Shown here: positions 1 through 10,840 of the stretch, one piece after another | Position numbering within the stretch: position 1 is the first letter of the stretch | Layout: each line of letters starts with the position of its first letter | NCBI GenBank assembly: GCA_014529385.2 | Contig: CM043964.1 | Span: 104,645,587-104,709,586 of the forward strand | Origin: Adiantum capillus-veneris | Lineage: Eukaryota; Streptophyta; Polypodiopsida; Polypodiales; Pteridaceae | Length of the DNA stretch: 64,000 nt | Direction: 5' to 3' | Translations under genes and position numbers: made by a program | Notes under the pieces: generated by a model | Database searches by the model: none | The model's input: only the letters and a program-made list of their open reading frames with translations | What the model was told of the DNA's origin: nothing

Positions 1-1440
1 CCCACGGCCTGCTGGGAGCTTCACGTCCTTCTCACCTTCTTTGACTCAGCATCCAGACACAGATGGAGTCTCCAGCTTCACCACAGAGGGACTCTACCGA
101 AGCCCCCTCGCCCGACCCCGTTGAGCCCACCATTCAACTTTCTCTTTCACCGACAGAGCAAGCGAGCCTAGCCGCAAAGGTAGAGCTCTTGTAGGCAGCT
201 TCTGTCAAATGCAAGATTCTTGGTACCCGACCCAATAGAGGAGAGCTGCGTGACCTTCTCCAGGCCCACCTACTTGCAGAGGTGGGAAAGATCTTGGACG
301 TACAAATACTCAAACACGTTGTGAGCGGGATGGAAACACACAGAACGCCTCTATAACGACCCGACACACACTCTTGGAAAGATACACACACACACACTAT
401 GGGGCACCACTCGGCTTACACAACACACCTGGCCGAGACAGGGAACACACCTATGGAGTGAGAGGGGAGAGACTACCCACTTACCCACTCCACACAGAGA
501 GATACACACACACACACACACCCAAAAAATTCAGCTCAAAAGAGGAGAACTTCTAATATTTAGATACAAATGAGCTTGGGCCAACACCAAGGGGGCAAAT
601 AGCTCACACAGTATGGGTAAAATAAGCCAGATACAATCACAAGCTGGAGCAGAAGACTCGCTCGTAAGAGAAACTTACACAGCCCAAACAGCAGAGAAAC
701 AGTGAGGAGTTTGGAAAAATGGATAGTGCCATCACGTCCGGAACGGCCCAAAAACCCAGTCTACAATGTCAAAGTGCTCAAATCCGACCTCGGATGAGCA
801 GTTTACGGCCAAAACAAACCCCAAAAACACAGTTGCGGCTATTCCTCCTCTCTTCTCCACATTTTTTCTGGTATTCTCTCAGTTTTTTCAGTTCCCACAC
901 TTCGCTTTATTAGCTGGGAACCCTTGGCCTTTTAGATGACCTCAAACAAACCCCGAACAGGCCAAAAACTGACCTCGCAGTACATAGTTGTCACCTTTTT
1001 GTATCATCCGCACACCTGGCACTCAGTTTTTCCCAATAATGCATCCCACAACCACATGAAGTGGCCCCAAAAAGTGGTCCTCATGATGACCTTTCTGCAT
1101 AAGTATCACAAGAAAACACCCACGTCATGTCCGTACTTCTCCGCGTGCAAGTATTGACCCCGTTCGACCTCCTGACGCCACTCGATGCCATCTGACGCAC
1201 CTGCTTACCTCATGTCGTCGGCCCGCGGATAGCTTCCTCAAGAATTTTTACGCACTACCAACTCCTGCTTATTGTAGAAAAAACACACTTGTACTGATAA
1301 TAGTGAAAATCGTTGCACTATGTACACCCTGTCCTACCTGTACACACGTGGGACCCACGTAACCACCTAGCTATGGAAATTGGGCAATCCTTTATTCGAT
1401 GCACCATGCATGTGTATGTACATATGCGCAATCCCTTGCT
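1..1440. other. Non-coding stretch, probably containing the 3' LTR of gypsy A
   Basis: No coding region is supported here. Short (CA)n tracts lie near 384-396 and 503-520. The part adjoining 1457 is expected to be the 3' LTR of the minus-strand gypsy A element, because a polypurine tract and a TG terminus sit at 1457-1476. With no second LTR copy in the window, the outer LTR boundary cannot be placed. Confidence 0.4.
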
Positions 1441-1455
1441 CCAAAAAACTCGTGA

Positions 1456-1476
1456 CATAATTTGCCCATCCCCTAG
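1456..1476 (-). promoter_or_regulatory. Polypurine tract and 3' LTR start of gypsy A
   Basis: On the minus strand, a purine-rich CTAGGGGATGGGCAAATTA is followed directly by TGTCACGAG. That is the usual arrangement of a plus-strand priming site and an LTR beginning with TG. It lies just after the end of the integrase reading frame, where a 3' LTR is expected. The call rests on position and composition only. Confidence 0.5.
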
Positions 1477-2773
1477 CCTGCTAGATCATTCATGACAGCA
1501 GCAGCAAAAAGCGATATGAGACTCGTAGCGTCACAAGTCTCCTCATCGTTCACCAACACTCCTTGATCCACATACAACTCATCTTGCTCGACCATCATCA
1601 ACCTGGCATGATACAATTTAAGACGCAATCCATTTACCCTTGACTTATGTAGAAACCCATCCAGGTTAGCCAACTGATATGTACCATTCGGGAAACACTC
1701 CACTACCTTGAAAGGGCCTTCTCACTTAATTTGAAACTTCTTTTGGAAGGTGTTGTCCAGCTTACTATTGTAGCGCAAAACCAAGTCATGCTTCTTGATA
1801 CCCTTACTTTTGACCTTTTCATTTATCTTTGCCAAAGCCCTATCTTGCATCTGCCCATAATGTTCCAATGCACTCATCCTATCCAGCTGAACCTCTTGTA
1901 GTTGTAAGAGCCTCTCTTCGAATGCATCACTAGGCGGCCCAAGCAACTTCTCTAACATCTTGACCGCAGGCAACTCTACTTCCACAGGCAATAGTGCTTC
2001 CTTTCCATACACCAAATGAAATGGAGTAAACCCTATACATGTCTTCACGGAAGTACGGTAAGCCCATAATGCACTAGGCAATTCCAAATCCCAATTCTTT
2101 CCTTGGTGCTCTGTCACTTTAGAAAGAATTTGTACCAACTCACCATTGAATCTTTCATTTAAGCCATTACACTGCAGGTACTAAGGAGTGGTATGCTGGT
2201 GCCTAATCTTCATCTTTGCGCATAAGAAGTCTAGCAATTTAGCTCTAAATCCTGGCCCCTTATCTGAAAGTAGCTCTAATGGCACCCCAAACTTGCAACA
2301 TATTTCATCATACACAAATTTTTCCACATCCTTTGTAGTGATCTGTTTTACTGTTATAGCCTCTGCCCATCTAGAGAGATAGTCCACTGCCGTCAAGATA
2401 TAGCTTTTGCCCCTGCTTGTGATAGGTAACGGGCCTATTGCATCAATCCCCCACTTTTCAAACACATCAAACGCCATAATGGTTTTTCGTAGCTCTGGCT
2501 TCAACACTCTCTTCCCAAATGCTTGACACCTATTGCAAGACCTACACCAATGGTGAACATCCTTGTGCAAATTAAACTAGGCCATACATACCCCTCTTGC
2601 AAAATCTTATGCAAGGTGATCTTTAGAGCAAAATGGCCACCACATGCGCCTTCATGATTCTCTTCCAACACTCTATAAAGCTCCTCTCGCCAAGGTACAC
2701 ATCTCAACACGAGATCAGCCCCTTTCATGTATAAGACATCACCAATCAATTTGTACCTGTATGCTCTATGCAC
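1473..2773 (-). pseudogene. Gypsy A integrase, broken
   Basis: This is the integrase of gypsy A in four blocks. An HHCC zinc module starts near 2660 with H-x-G-A-C-G-G-H and continues, after a frameshift near 2570, to CRSCNRC near 2540. The core has D in W-G-I-D-A-I-G-P, D in L-S-D-K-G-P and E in L-N-E-R-F-N-G, so the DDE triad is present. A TAG stop near 2180 separates the second D from the E block, and another stop near 1720 splits the C-terminal region, which continues to 1473 without a chromodomain. The stop at 1720 falls where Trp would be expected, consistent with TGG to TGA. Confidence 0.8.
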
Positions 2774-2794
2774 AAAACCATACTTATTAGACTT

Positions 2795-4018
2795 CTAAAT
2801 CTCCTTTGGAATGATTCCTGCTAGCAAAAACTCCTCTTCTTGAGCCAAACTTTCCCGGCCATGATAAAGAGGTAAAGTGGTCCTCAACACAAATAGCTCC
2901 CCAATCATGCCTTGAGCTGCTTCATGTGCCTCTCCATTTAGAGCACGTTCAATGTGTCTGATGCTCCATGCTTTGAACTTTTTTAACAGGCCTTTAATTC
3001 TGAAGCACATTTCCTTCAATGAGGTGTTCTTGCTCTTCCACACACCTAGCACTTGCTTCACCACTAACAAGGCATCACCTTTTATGCTCAACCTTCGAAC
3101 CCCATGCTTCAAAAAAATGTGTAATCCAGCTTCCACAGTAGCACATTTAGCCTCATTGTTACTATGAGCATCCAATTTGAACCCTCTCTTGCATACTAGC
3201 TTCCCCTTTGGATCATAAAGTACTATACCCCCTGAAGCTGCATCATGGCTCTTTCTGTATGAACCATCAAAGAACAACACATGTGCATTGCTGATCTGTG
3301 GCACTTCTTCAACTACCTTTCTCACCACCTCTTCCTTAACAATAAGGGGATTCTCCTTGTAGGTCAACAAATCAGCTAGGGTAGCCCTTGTACTATCTTC
3401 CACTAGAAAAGAGAACTCAAACTCTTGCAGCTCAATTACCCATTTCTTCACCACATTTGACATGTTAGTGCCATTAATTAACTGTGGCAAAAAGGCATAA
3501 CTCATCAAGAAAACAAAAAGTTGTGGTAGCAAGTAATGACGAAATCGTCGACAAGCAAATATTACACTAGCCATCACTAGCTCTACTTCCGAGAACTTTA
3601 TCTCCACTACCAACTTCACTCGGCTTGCACAATACACTGGCCTCATATAATGGCTGCCCTTCCCCTTTTGCAATAGCATGGCTCCAATGGCATCATCCCC
3701 TACTGAGGGATTTACATAAGAAACTTTCTCCCAATCAGGAGCCTGCATGGCTGACAACCCCCCTAACACCTCTTTCACCTCTTGAAACACTTCTTCACAC
3801 TTGTCATCCCATTGCAATGGATCATGCTTTGCCACTTGTTGTAATGGATAAAGAATTTGAGAAGACAATGGAATAAACCTTGCCATGTACTTCACTTTGT
3901 GTATAAAGGTTTCCAATTGCTTCATACTCGTAGGTGATGGAAGAAGAATAATAGACTTAACCTTGTCTGGATCAGCCTCAATGCCATTTTCTGACACCAT
4001 ATGGACCAATAACTTCAC
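2795..4018 (-). pseudogene. Gypsy A RT C-terminus, RNase H and archaeal-type RNase H
   Basis: This 407-codon frame carries the end of the RT connection, an RNase H-like region, and then a second RNase H. The second domain shows F-F-D-G-S-Y, N-N-E-A-K-C-A-T-V-E-A-G-L and I-K-G-D-A-L-L-V-V, so its D-E-D acidic residues are visible. A second RNase H between RT/RH and integrase marks Tat-lineage elements. A TAG stop at 4022 on one side, and a TAG replacing a likely CAG near 2793 on the other, separate it from its neighbours in what would be one polyprotein. Confidence 0.8.
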
Positions 4019-4024
4019 CCTTGG

Positions 4025-5299
4025 CTATGATAGATGACATTTCTTTGGATTTATTTGTCCTCCACATTCATCATATCGAGCCAATACCATCTGCAGCTTC
4101 TCATGGTGTTCAGCCCTACTGCTATAAACACAGAAGTCATCCATAAAAGCTTTAACACAACTACCAATGAATGGTTCCAACACCCAATTTGCTCTGTCTT
4201 GATAGAAGGAAGGTCCATTTGACAACCCAAATGGCAATACTGTGTAGCAATAGCAACCCCATGGCGTAATGAAAGTTGTTTTTGTGCGGTCTTTAAGAGC
4301 AATCTTCAATTGAAAATAGCCTGAAAAACCATCACACACACTGTACCTCTCATAACCTGCCACTGAATCCAAGATCTGATCGATGAATGGAAGAGGATAT
4401 GGGTTCTTCTTAGTGGCTGCGTTTAAGGGTTTAAAATCTACACAAATTCTCCACTTCCCATCCTTCTTTGGACTGACTACAACTGGACTCACCCATTCTG
4501 TGGTCTCCACAGGGACTATGAACCCTGCCTTCAATAACTTGTCCACCTCTTCTCGCAAGGCTTCCATTTGCTCTTGACCCATCCTTCTTAGCCTTTGCCG
4601 CACTGGCTTAGCACCTTCTTTCAGCTCTATATGCATCTCTTTGTCCTTGAACCCTCTTATCTCTTCATATGAAGTAATGAACAAATCAGGAAAACTAGCC
4701 AGCATGTGCAAATATATATCCTTCTCCATAGCTGAGAGGTCTCCAGTGATCATTTGTGTCATCAATTTCTGCTTCTTTGACAACTCAACCTTGGTTTGCA
4801 TCAGCCCTTCCATCACTTCATAAGGCCCTTCACTTTCATCTTCAACCTCATTTGCAAATGCAACTAAACCAAACTCCTGGATTTCTTTGTCCATCAAAAG
4901 AAATGAAACATTAGCATCCTCATCACTGCTGGTAGTGCTATCACTGTTCTCATCTGTCACCGTGGAAGAGTCTTCATCACTAGACTCATACTCATCTTCA
5001 TAAAGCTCTTCTAATCGTTTCCTTGTGTCCATATTATAAAGCTTCTTGGTACCTGTCTTTCCATAGAGGCTAATCGTACCATGTCGCCAATCTTGAATAA
5101 CTCCCACTGCACGTAACCATGGTTTGCCCAGTATAATAGGATATGCTCCCAACCCTGTTGGCATCACATGAAAATCAACCACTGCCTTTGCATCATATGC
5201 CTCCACTTCTAAACTCTTTACAACACCCAAGCATTTTACTTTTTGATGGTTTGCCAATCTGATCCAAAAACCTGACACCCTAGCCACTGTGAGACCCAT
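4025..5299 (-). pseudogene. Gypsy A protease end and reverse transcriptase
   Basis: The frame starts just after the protease active site, carries the protease flap Y-P-I-I-L-G-K-P-W, an acidic linker, and then reverse transcriptase. RT landmarks are W-V-S-P-V-V-V-S-P-K-K-D-G-K-W-R, F-S-G-Y-F-Q and the catalytic A-F-M-D-D. The protease active site D-G-G-A ends the upstream frame and is cut from this one by TAA, where CAA (Gln) is expected. The copy is therefore a gag-pol broken mainly by point mutations. Confidence 0.85.
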
Positions 5300-5332
5300 C
5301 TTCTCAACGCATGAGTGTGTTATGACGCATAT

Positions 5333-6562
5333 TTAGGCTCCGCCATCCACATAACCTTGTCCCAAATTTTTCCTTTTATGCCACACATCTACTATTGGAC
5401 AAATGTCTGGTAGCTCATCCATTGCCAACACCTTTACTGAACCTCTCTCTGGCTCTTTCTCCATTGGGTTAACCATCCTCTTCCATTGTCTCTTTAGCTT
5501 AGGCACCATCTCTATAAGCTGCCCAAAAGTATCATCTGCCTTCCTGCTCATTAGATCCTCCTTCAAGTCATAGCTTAATTGCCCATCCCCTAGTGGAAAA
5601 TCTGAAACATGAAACTTTCGATGAGATCTCCTTTTCCTCTTGGCCTTGACATCCTCGCCTTCATGGCTCTTTCCTTTCTTCTTACTAGGACCTAGGGCAC
5701 TTCTTCCTTCCTTATCCTCTGTGGTCCTCTTCCCAATAGGCATCACTAATGTATCCTCTAGCTTTGATGCCTTCTCCAAGGTGACTACACTTAGCACTTT
5801 TGTCTTTCCCTTTTCCTCTTGGGTTAATCCACTAGTTCCTTCATCTCCCTTAATTTCGATGCCATAATCATTTGACCTAGTTAACACCTGTCTTGGCAAT
5901 GGATACATGTCTCCCCCCATCCTTGGTGGCTTATCACATTGCGGGCTGATGTGACCCAACTCTCCACAATTGTAACATGTGGGCGTCTGCCTCCAAAACC
6001 TACCATTGCTTTGTCCAACACCATTCCTAGGTCTTTCTTCACCTCCTGGATGATTTTCATACCTCCCTCGACCTCGATTATTTCCCACTTGACCTAGCAT
6101 GTTTAGGCTGAGATTCTTCATTGAATCTACCACTTGCCTCATGTCTTGCCTTAGCCCATCATCTTGCACTGTTATAGTGACCACTGCTGGCATAACATGA
6201 GGAGTAACAGAAACCACTGGTTCATGATGAACCCCTGGCATGCGACCTTGAGAAGAATCCATAGGCTGAAATTCAGACCTCATGGGCAAAGACTCCACCC
6301 CTAACTGGCTCATTTTCCTCAGCTTCCACTCTTTGTTCCTTGCTACCTCTAGTGCATCTTCATATGTCCTAGGCTTCTTTAGCTCCACTCTCCAACGTAT
6401 ATTCTCCCAAAGACCAGCCAAGAACTTGTCCTTCTTCATCATGTCAGGCGGGGGTACATGTGGTGCTAAGGCCTTGCACATTCGCTCCCATGCCAATGAA
6501 AACTTACATATGTATGCATCTACTGGCTCACCTTCCTTTTGCATCAAAGCCTGCAATGTCAT
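5333..6562 (-). pseudogene. Gypsy A gag with CCHC zinc knuckle, N-terminally truncated
   Basis: This gag frame carries the C-terminal part of a retrotransposon gag domain (E-G-E-P-V-D-A-Y-I-C-K-F), a linker, and a zinc knuckle CYNCGELGHISPQC that fits C-x2-C-x4-H-x4-C. A basic region and the start of the protease (D-G-G-A) follow. The gag N-terminus is missing because homology ends at 6570. The product would package element RNA into cytoplasmic particles. The related gypsy C gag at 48140-48569 matches in layout. Confidence 0.85.
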
Positions 6563-6570
6563 CCGTTGCT

Positions 6571-7493
6571 ACATTAGACCTCTCTCAACTACCACCTATT
6601 TTACACCTTTTACCCGACACAGCCGTCTTCAATATCCAAGCTCCACAGCTAGGAGAGGGAAGATGGGCACATGTGAAGCGTGTGGGTGTCACACATCCCG
6701 CTTTCAAAGATCAAGTGTATGCTGCAAAAGTGTTCAAAGTACACTTACATGGGCCCACCATGGAGCAACAGGTCAAAGACGAAGCAACAATTATGGATAT
6801 TTCACATTGAGGTATTATCTACCCTCTTGCCATGGAGCGCCACGTGGAGCGACCAATGCTCATTTCAGAATTTTGGAATGGCGGCCATGTGGAGCAATGG
6901 ATCAAAGAATGCACTGCAGACGGCAGCCAACCTGTCATCCACGATTATGTACTCACTGCAGGAACAGTAGAGCTATTCCAGGAGAATATTTTGCAGATCA
7001 TCAATGCTCTCCTCCAAACTCTAAAGTATATACATTCGCATAACTACCTCCACAATGATCTACACTCTCCGAATATGATGCTGCATTTTGGCGAAAAAGG
7101 TGTTTATGTCGGCATTGTGGATTGGGGTTCATGCACCAAAACAAATACCACAACCGGTTTTCCTCCTCTACGCGATATGCAGATAGAAACTAGAAAAATT
7201 ATCCATGGGTAGCCCCCGAATGTATATCTAGTAATCCTCCCTCCTGGACCAAAGCTATGGATATTTATTCCATGTGTCATACATGTAAACGCATTTTGAA
7301 GTGCTTACCAGAGCCCCAAGAACAAAGCAAGAGACATTTTTTGAGTAATGTACTTGCTCATCTTGAAACCGGCAAGCGCCTAAACCCCAAAACCCGGCCT
7401 AACGCTTTTGACCTCTCCTTATGTCTAAATGGTGCCCATAGAGTGGGTTACAACATTGTAATGACATCTGGCTTACGACCAGCTGATGATTAA
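6571..7493 (+). pseudogene. Protein kinase-like pseudogene
   Basis: The region reads as a nearly complete protein kinase domain. A glycine-loop-like L-G-E-G-R-W-A-H-V is followed by V-Y-A-A-K (Lys codon 6727-6729), then a loop H-N-D-L-H-S-P-N (Asp codon 7057-7059). D-W-G at 7120-7128 stands in place of DFG. A-P-E follows near 7212. A TGA at 6808-6810 breaks the N-lobe and a frameshift just before A-P-E breaks the activation segment. The 5' end is lost at the junction with gypsy A. The family is unclear, and DWG instead of DFG is unusual though not by itself inactivating. It faces the hAT transposase convergently. Confidence 0.7.
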
Positions 7494-7660
7494 TGAAAAC
7501 ACAAGTCTCATGATTTCATCATTGTTTTACTTTTGGTGTCAGAGTTAATTGTATGTTTAATTGAACAAAATATCTATGTTTGTCATTTGATATACTGTCC
7601 AATGTCAAATTAATTGAATGGGTATTTAAAAGTAATGACATGTTCACCTAATATGCAGAT
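7494..7660 (+). other. Spacer or intron between kinase and coiled-coil ORF
   Basis: This AT-rich stretch ends in a pyrimidine-poor tract and ATATGCAG, a possible 3' splice site just before the downstream Met codon. It could be an intron joining the two plus-strand frames into one gene, or an intergenic spacer. I could not identify a convincing 5' splice site. Confidence 0.3.
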
Positions 7661-8440
7661 ATGGAAGAAGAACTCAACCACGCTGAATCTCAGGCAATTT
7701 TTAAAGAAGAACAAGTTAGATGTGGACAAGCAGATCTTTCTACTATTGCGAACATTGAAGAAGATGAATCTGAGCTGCAGAGAGAACCACTAACCCTTAA
7801 AGAGTGCAAAAAGCTTTGCCCTAATCACTTTGTACGCCATCAACTATTTCAAATAAGTGGCAATGCAAAAGATACAGCTCCGTTAAAGCTCTCTGATTTG
7901 CAACATAAAGAATTGGCACGTGTATTGCTGCAAAGGTTTATACGACAAGAGAGATGCCTACCAAACAACAACCAAGTAGCAATTTACTTTATCCAACAAT
8001 GCTATGCTCGATATGTTTTGCTGAAGAGAGTGGATTGGTCAGATCGTCCAGGCACCGCTGGCGTTGGACGTGGACGCATTGCAGAAAAGGTGGCAGCACG
8101 CAATGCAAATAATCCAATGCCTCCTCGCAAGCGTCCTATTGTTTTACTTCCTGAAGAGTCAGAAACACTGACTGAATTAGCCAGCCAAGGAGAAGACCTT
8201 GCCAGCCAAGGAGAAACACCAGACATGCTTCGTGGCCGTATTCTTGAGCTTGAAATAGAGTTAAGTGATGCACAATCAAAGCTTCAACGATATGAATCAT
8301 TGTATGGACCTTTGCCAAATGATACTACCACTTCACATAAAGATGGTGCTCAACCATCCCCTGAGCTAGGAATTACAAATTTTACCATAGACCAGCTTAT
8401 AGCAAATCAAACTCATAAGTCACTCACAAGATTTTTGTAA
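7661..8440 (+). CDS. Unrecognised 259-residue protein with C-terminal coiled coil
   Basis: This is an uninterrupted frame and I do not recognise the family. Residues 1-50 are acidic. A middle helical part contains E-L-A-R-V-L-L-Q-R-F-I-R, then a basic segment (G-V-G-R-G-R-I-A-E-K), and residues 185-215 look like a short coiled coil (L-R-G-R-I-L-E-L-E-I-E-L). A small duplication gives L-A-S-Q-G-E twice. It lies 167 bases after the kinase pseudogene on the same strand and may be a later exon of it, or a separate gene. It is open while its upstream neighbour is broken. It ends close to the 3' end of the opposing hAT transposase. Confidence 0.5.
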   Translation: MEEELNHAESQAIFKEEQVRCGQADLSTIANIEEDESELQREPLTLKECKKLCPNHFVRHQLFQISGNAKDTAPLKLSDLQHKELARVLLQRFIRQERCLPNNNQVAIYFIQQCYARYVLLKRVDWSDRPGTAGVGRGRIAEKVAARNANNPMPPRKRPIVLLPEESETLTELASQGEDLASQGETPDMLRGRILELEIELSDAQSKLQRYESLYGPLPNDTTTSHKDGAQPSPELGITNFTIDQLIANQTHKSLTRFL

Positions 8441-8679
8441 TCTCAAAATTATATCAAACTCTTTTCGATTGAGTAATTTCCCAGAACCTTGTTGCAAATT
8501 CAAACCTACATCGACTTTATGTAATTGTTATTCAACAAGATATTATCGGCAATTTATATTTGTGTGTGAGTAAATATGTGCGTATGAGAGAGAGAAAGAG
8601 AGGTTTTGATGTGAACGACAACGAGATACCACTTTCTTTCATCATATGCAAAAACTTGTTAAGTATTACAATGGTACTC
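8441..8679. other. Spacer between convergent ORFs
   Basis: AT-rich sequence between the coiled-coil ORF (plus) and the transposase tail (minus), with a short GAGAGAGA tract near 8588. No gene is supported. It probably holds both 3' untranslated ends. Confidence 0.4.
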
Positions 8680-10840
8680 TCACAAATCATCTCCATCTTC
8701 AAAAACTGCAACCATATCATCTACTTCATCCATATCTGAGCATTCTGAAACTATCTCCCATTCCATATCATCTTCATAATCAACTTCTGCAGAAATAGCT
8801 TCATGCGTTTGGAAGACTCCATATTGCTTTTGAGTGGCTCTAGTTGCAATGTTTTGAGGCTTATAAATAAGTCTCATATTACAAAAAACATACACCAAAT
8901 CAGCAGCCCGTTAAGTATGAAGTCTGTTTCGCTTTTTCGTGTGCACAAAGTCGAATGCTGACCAATTTCGTTCACAACTTCCACTTGATGCAGCTACTGA
9001 TAAAACTCTAACTGCAATGTGTTGCAACTCCACTTTCTCTCCACCATACTCCTTCCACCATAAAGGTGCACTTGTTTTGCCAATGGCATCTATATGCCAC
9101 GGATCCTGAAACATACCAGTTCTGTTGGCATAATCTACTCGCTGATGAAAAGCTGTTTTTTCATCTTCGTGCCCTAAGAGTTGGGAGCACACTGTTTTGA
9201 AGTCGGACATAACTTCTTTGTTGGCAGATTGCTGATGCATTTGAAACTTAGGATCCAATACAAAAGCCGCACCATGCAATTGCGTATGCAACTGCACCCA
9301 ACGCTTGTTAACAATTGTAATCATGGTAGCTTTATCTTTTGCACCAAAACTGACATTTTCTCTTAGCTTTCGTATAGCCTCTGACATATACGAGTAGACC
9401 CGACCAGAAATAAAAGAATCTGTGTCAACTGCTCTCAAAAGATCTACAAATGGCTTAGACACAGTTACTATTCTTTCTACATTACGCCAAAAGACTGGCG
9501 AGTTTACTATTTGTGCACATCGACCAGCTGCTTCTTGATAACTTGGATACTTGTTGAGCCATCCATCCCATCTTTTGTCTACTAAGTTTTCCATCAATGC
9601 AGGCTTCAACTCTTGCAAAGCAGCAAGAACATAGTATGTCATAGCAAACCTTATTGCGCAAAATATTTGCAGAGCTTTATTTGGTGACTTGGTTCAAAAA
9701 AGAGCATACGAAAATTGATGCTCTCTAATGAATTTCACCACATGATTTGCATCCAATAAAGTTTGCTTCACACATGCCATTTTACCAATATCTTTTAAAA
9801 CCAAATTTAAAGTGTGAGCTGGACATGGTACCCAAGAAATCTCCGGATACTTGACTTCAATAGCTCTTCCTGCTCCTTTGTAGTTGGCCGCATTATCTGT
9901 GACAATAGCAATCACATTCTTTGGTCCACATGCCTTTGCAATTGCACGCTCATACACCCCTGCTAGGTAGGTGATAGTCTTCTCTTTCAATGAGTTGTCA
10001 ATTGCTTCCACGAACATAGCACCTCTAGGGTTAATAAGCATTACATTGATTAAAGGTTTTTTCTGATAGTTAGTCCATCCATCCAATGCTATGGTGCATC
10101 CATATGCTGGAACAAACTCTAGGACTGTGCGCTTGAGAATGGCTTCAGTACTATCTTTGACTTTATCAAGATATTCAGTTCGCATCTTGTTATAGTCAGG
10201 AAGCACAAATCCTTTTTTTGGCTGTACTCATCAAAGCATCTTGAAATATTGGATTGCGCATAACATTGAATGATATGCCACACGCAACAAATGCTTGTGT
10301 CCATTTTAAATGCAACTCAAGCAACCATTGTTTACCTAATGCTTCAGGCATTGTCTGTCCATTGGATGACGCTCTGCTGGATTTGCTTGTGCTAGGAACT
10401 CCTCGTGATGTAGAAGCATGTCCATGAAGAGGGTTCAATTGAGAGCTTTGATCATTTACTTGAGTGGTACACACCTCTTCTGTTGCCTCATTGCATACAG
10501 ATGGTTCAATATTTGCATGAATATCTTTAGAAACATCACCTTTATGTTTAGCTGCAAGCATCAACTTTACTTTGCGAGAATACATGGCAAATTTTTCATG
10601 AATATATTTTGGTGGTGCCCCGCACTTTTCAACATTGCCAGGGACTTTAAACGAATGCTCTTTAATTCTAGTTGCATTACCACTGAACTCATGGCCACAA
10701 GATTTACATTTAAGTCGAGATGTATTTCTCCTAGCTTTCAACTCATGCACATAACTCCACTCTTGTCCTTTCACCATGATGCACAAAAATAGTTTGCTAG
10801 TAAAAACAAAGTCAATGATCATTTTCATAATCAAAATCAA
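8680..10840 (-). pseudogene. hAT-superfamily transposase (BED, DUF659, hAT C-terminal)
   Basis: Reading on the minus strand, a BED-type zinc finger near 10690 (C-K-S-C-G-H-E-F with downstream H and C) is followed by a DUF659-like region. That region has A-L-D-G-W-T-N-Y and I-V-T-D-N-A-A-N-Y. The hAT dimerisation region has S-G-S-C-E-R-N-W-S-A-F-D-F-V-H. The putative catalytic D, D and E are all visible. Damage is light: a one-base change in a run of seven A (plus 10213-10219) shifts frame between BED and DUF659, a TGA sits at 9694-9696, and a TAA near 8911 cuts off an acidic tail to 8680. It would excise and reinsert hAT DNA in the nucleus. This copy is probably dead unless the A-run is read through. 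Confidence 0.85.

Larger units (their letters stand above)
1457..6570 (-). mobile_element. Ty3/gypsy retrotransposon A (Tat-like), 5'-truncated
   Basis: On the minus strand the order is gag with a CCHC knuckle, aspartic protease, reverse transcriptase, RNase H, a second archaeal-type RNase H, then integrase with HHCC and DDE motifs. This order with a dual RNase H is typical of the Tat group of plant Ty3/gypsy elements, and no chromodomain is seen. The 5' LTR, leader and gag N-terminus are absent: homology stops at about 6570, where a kinase pseudogene begins. Several stops and at least one frameshift make this copy inactive. Confidence 0.85.
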
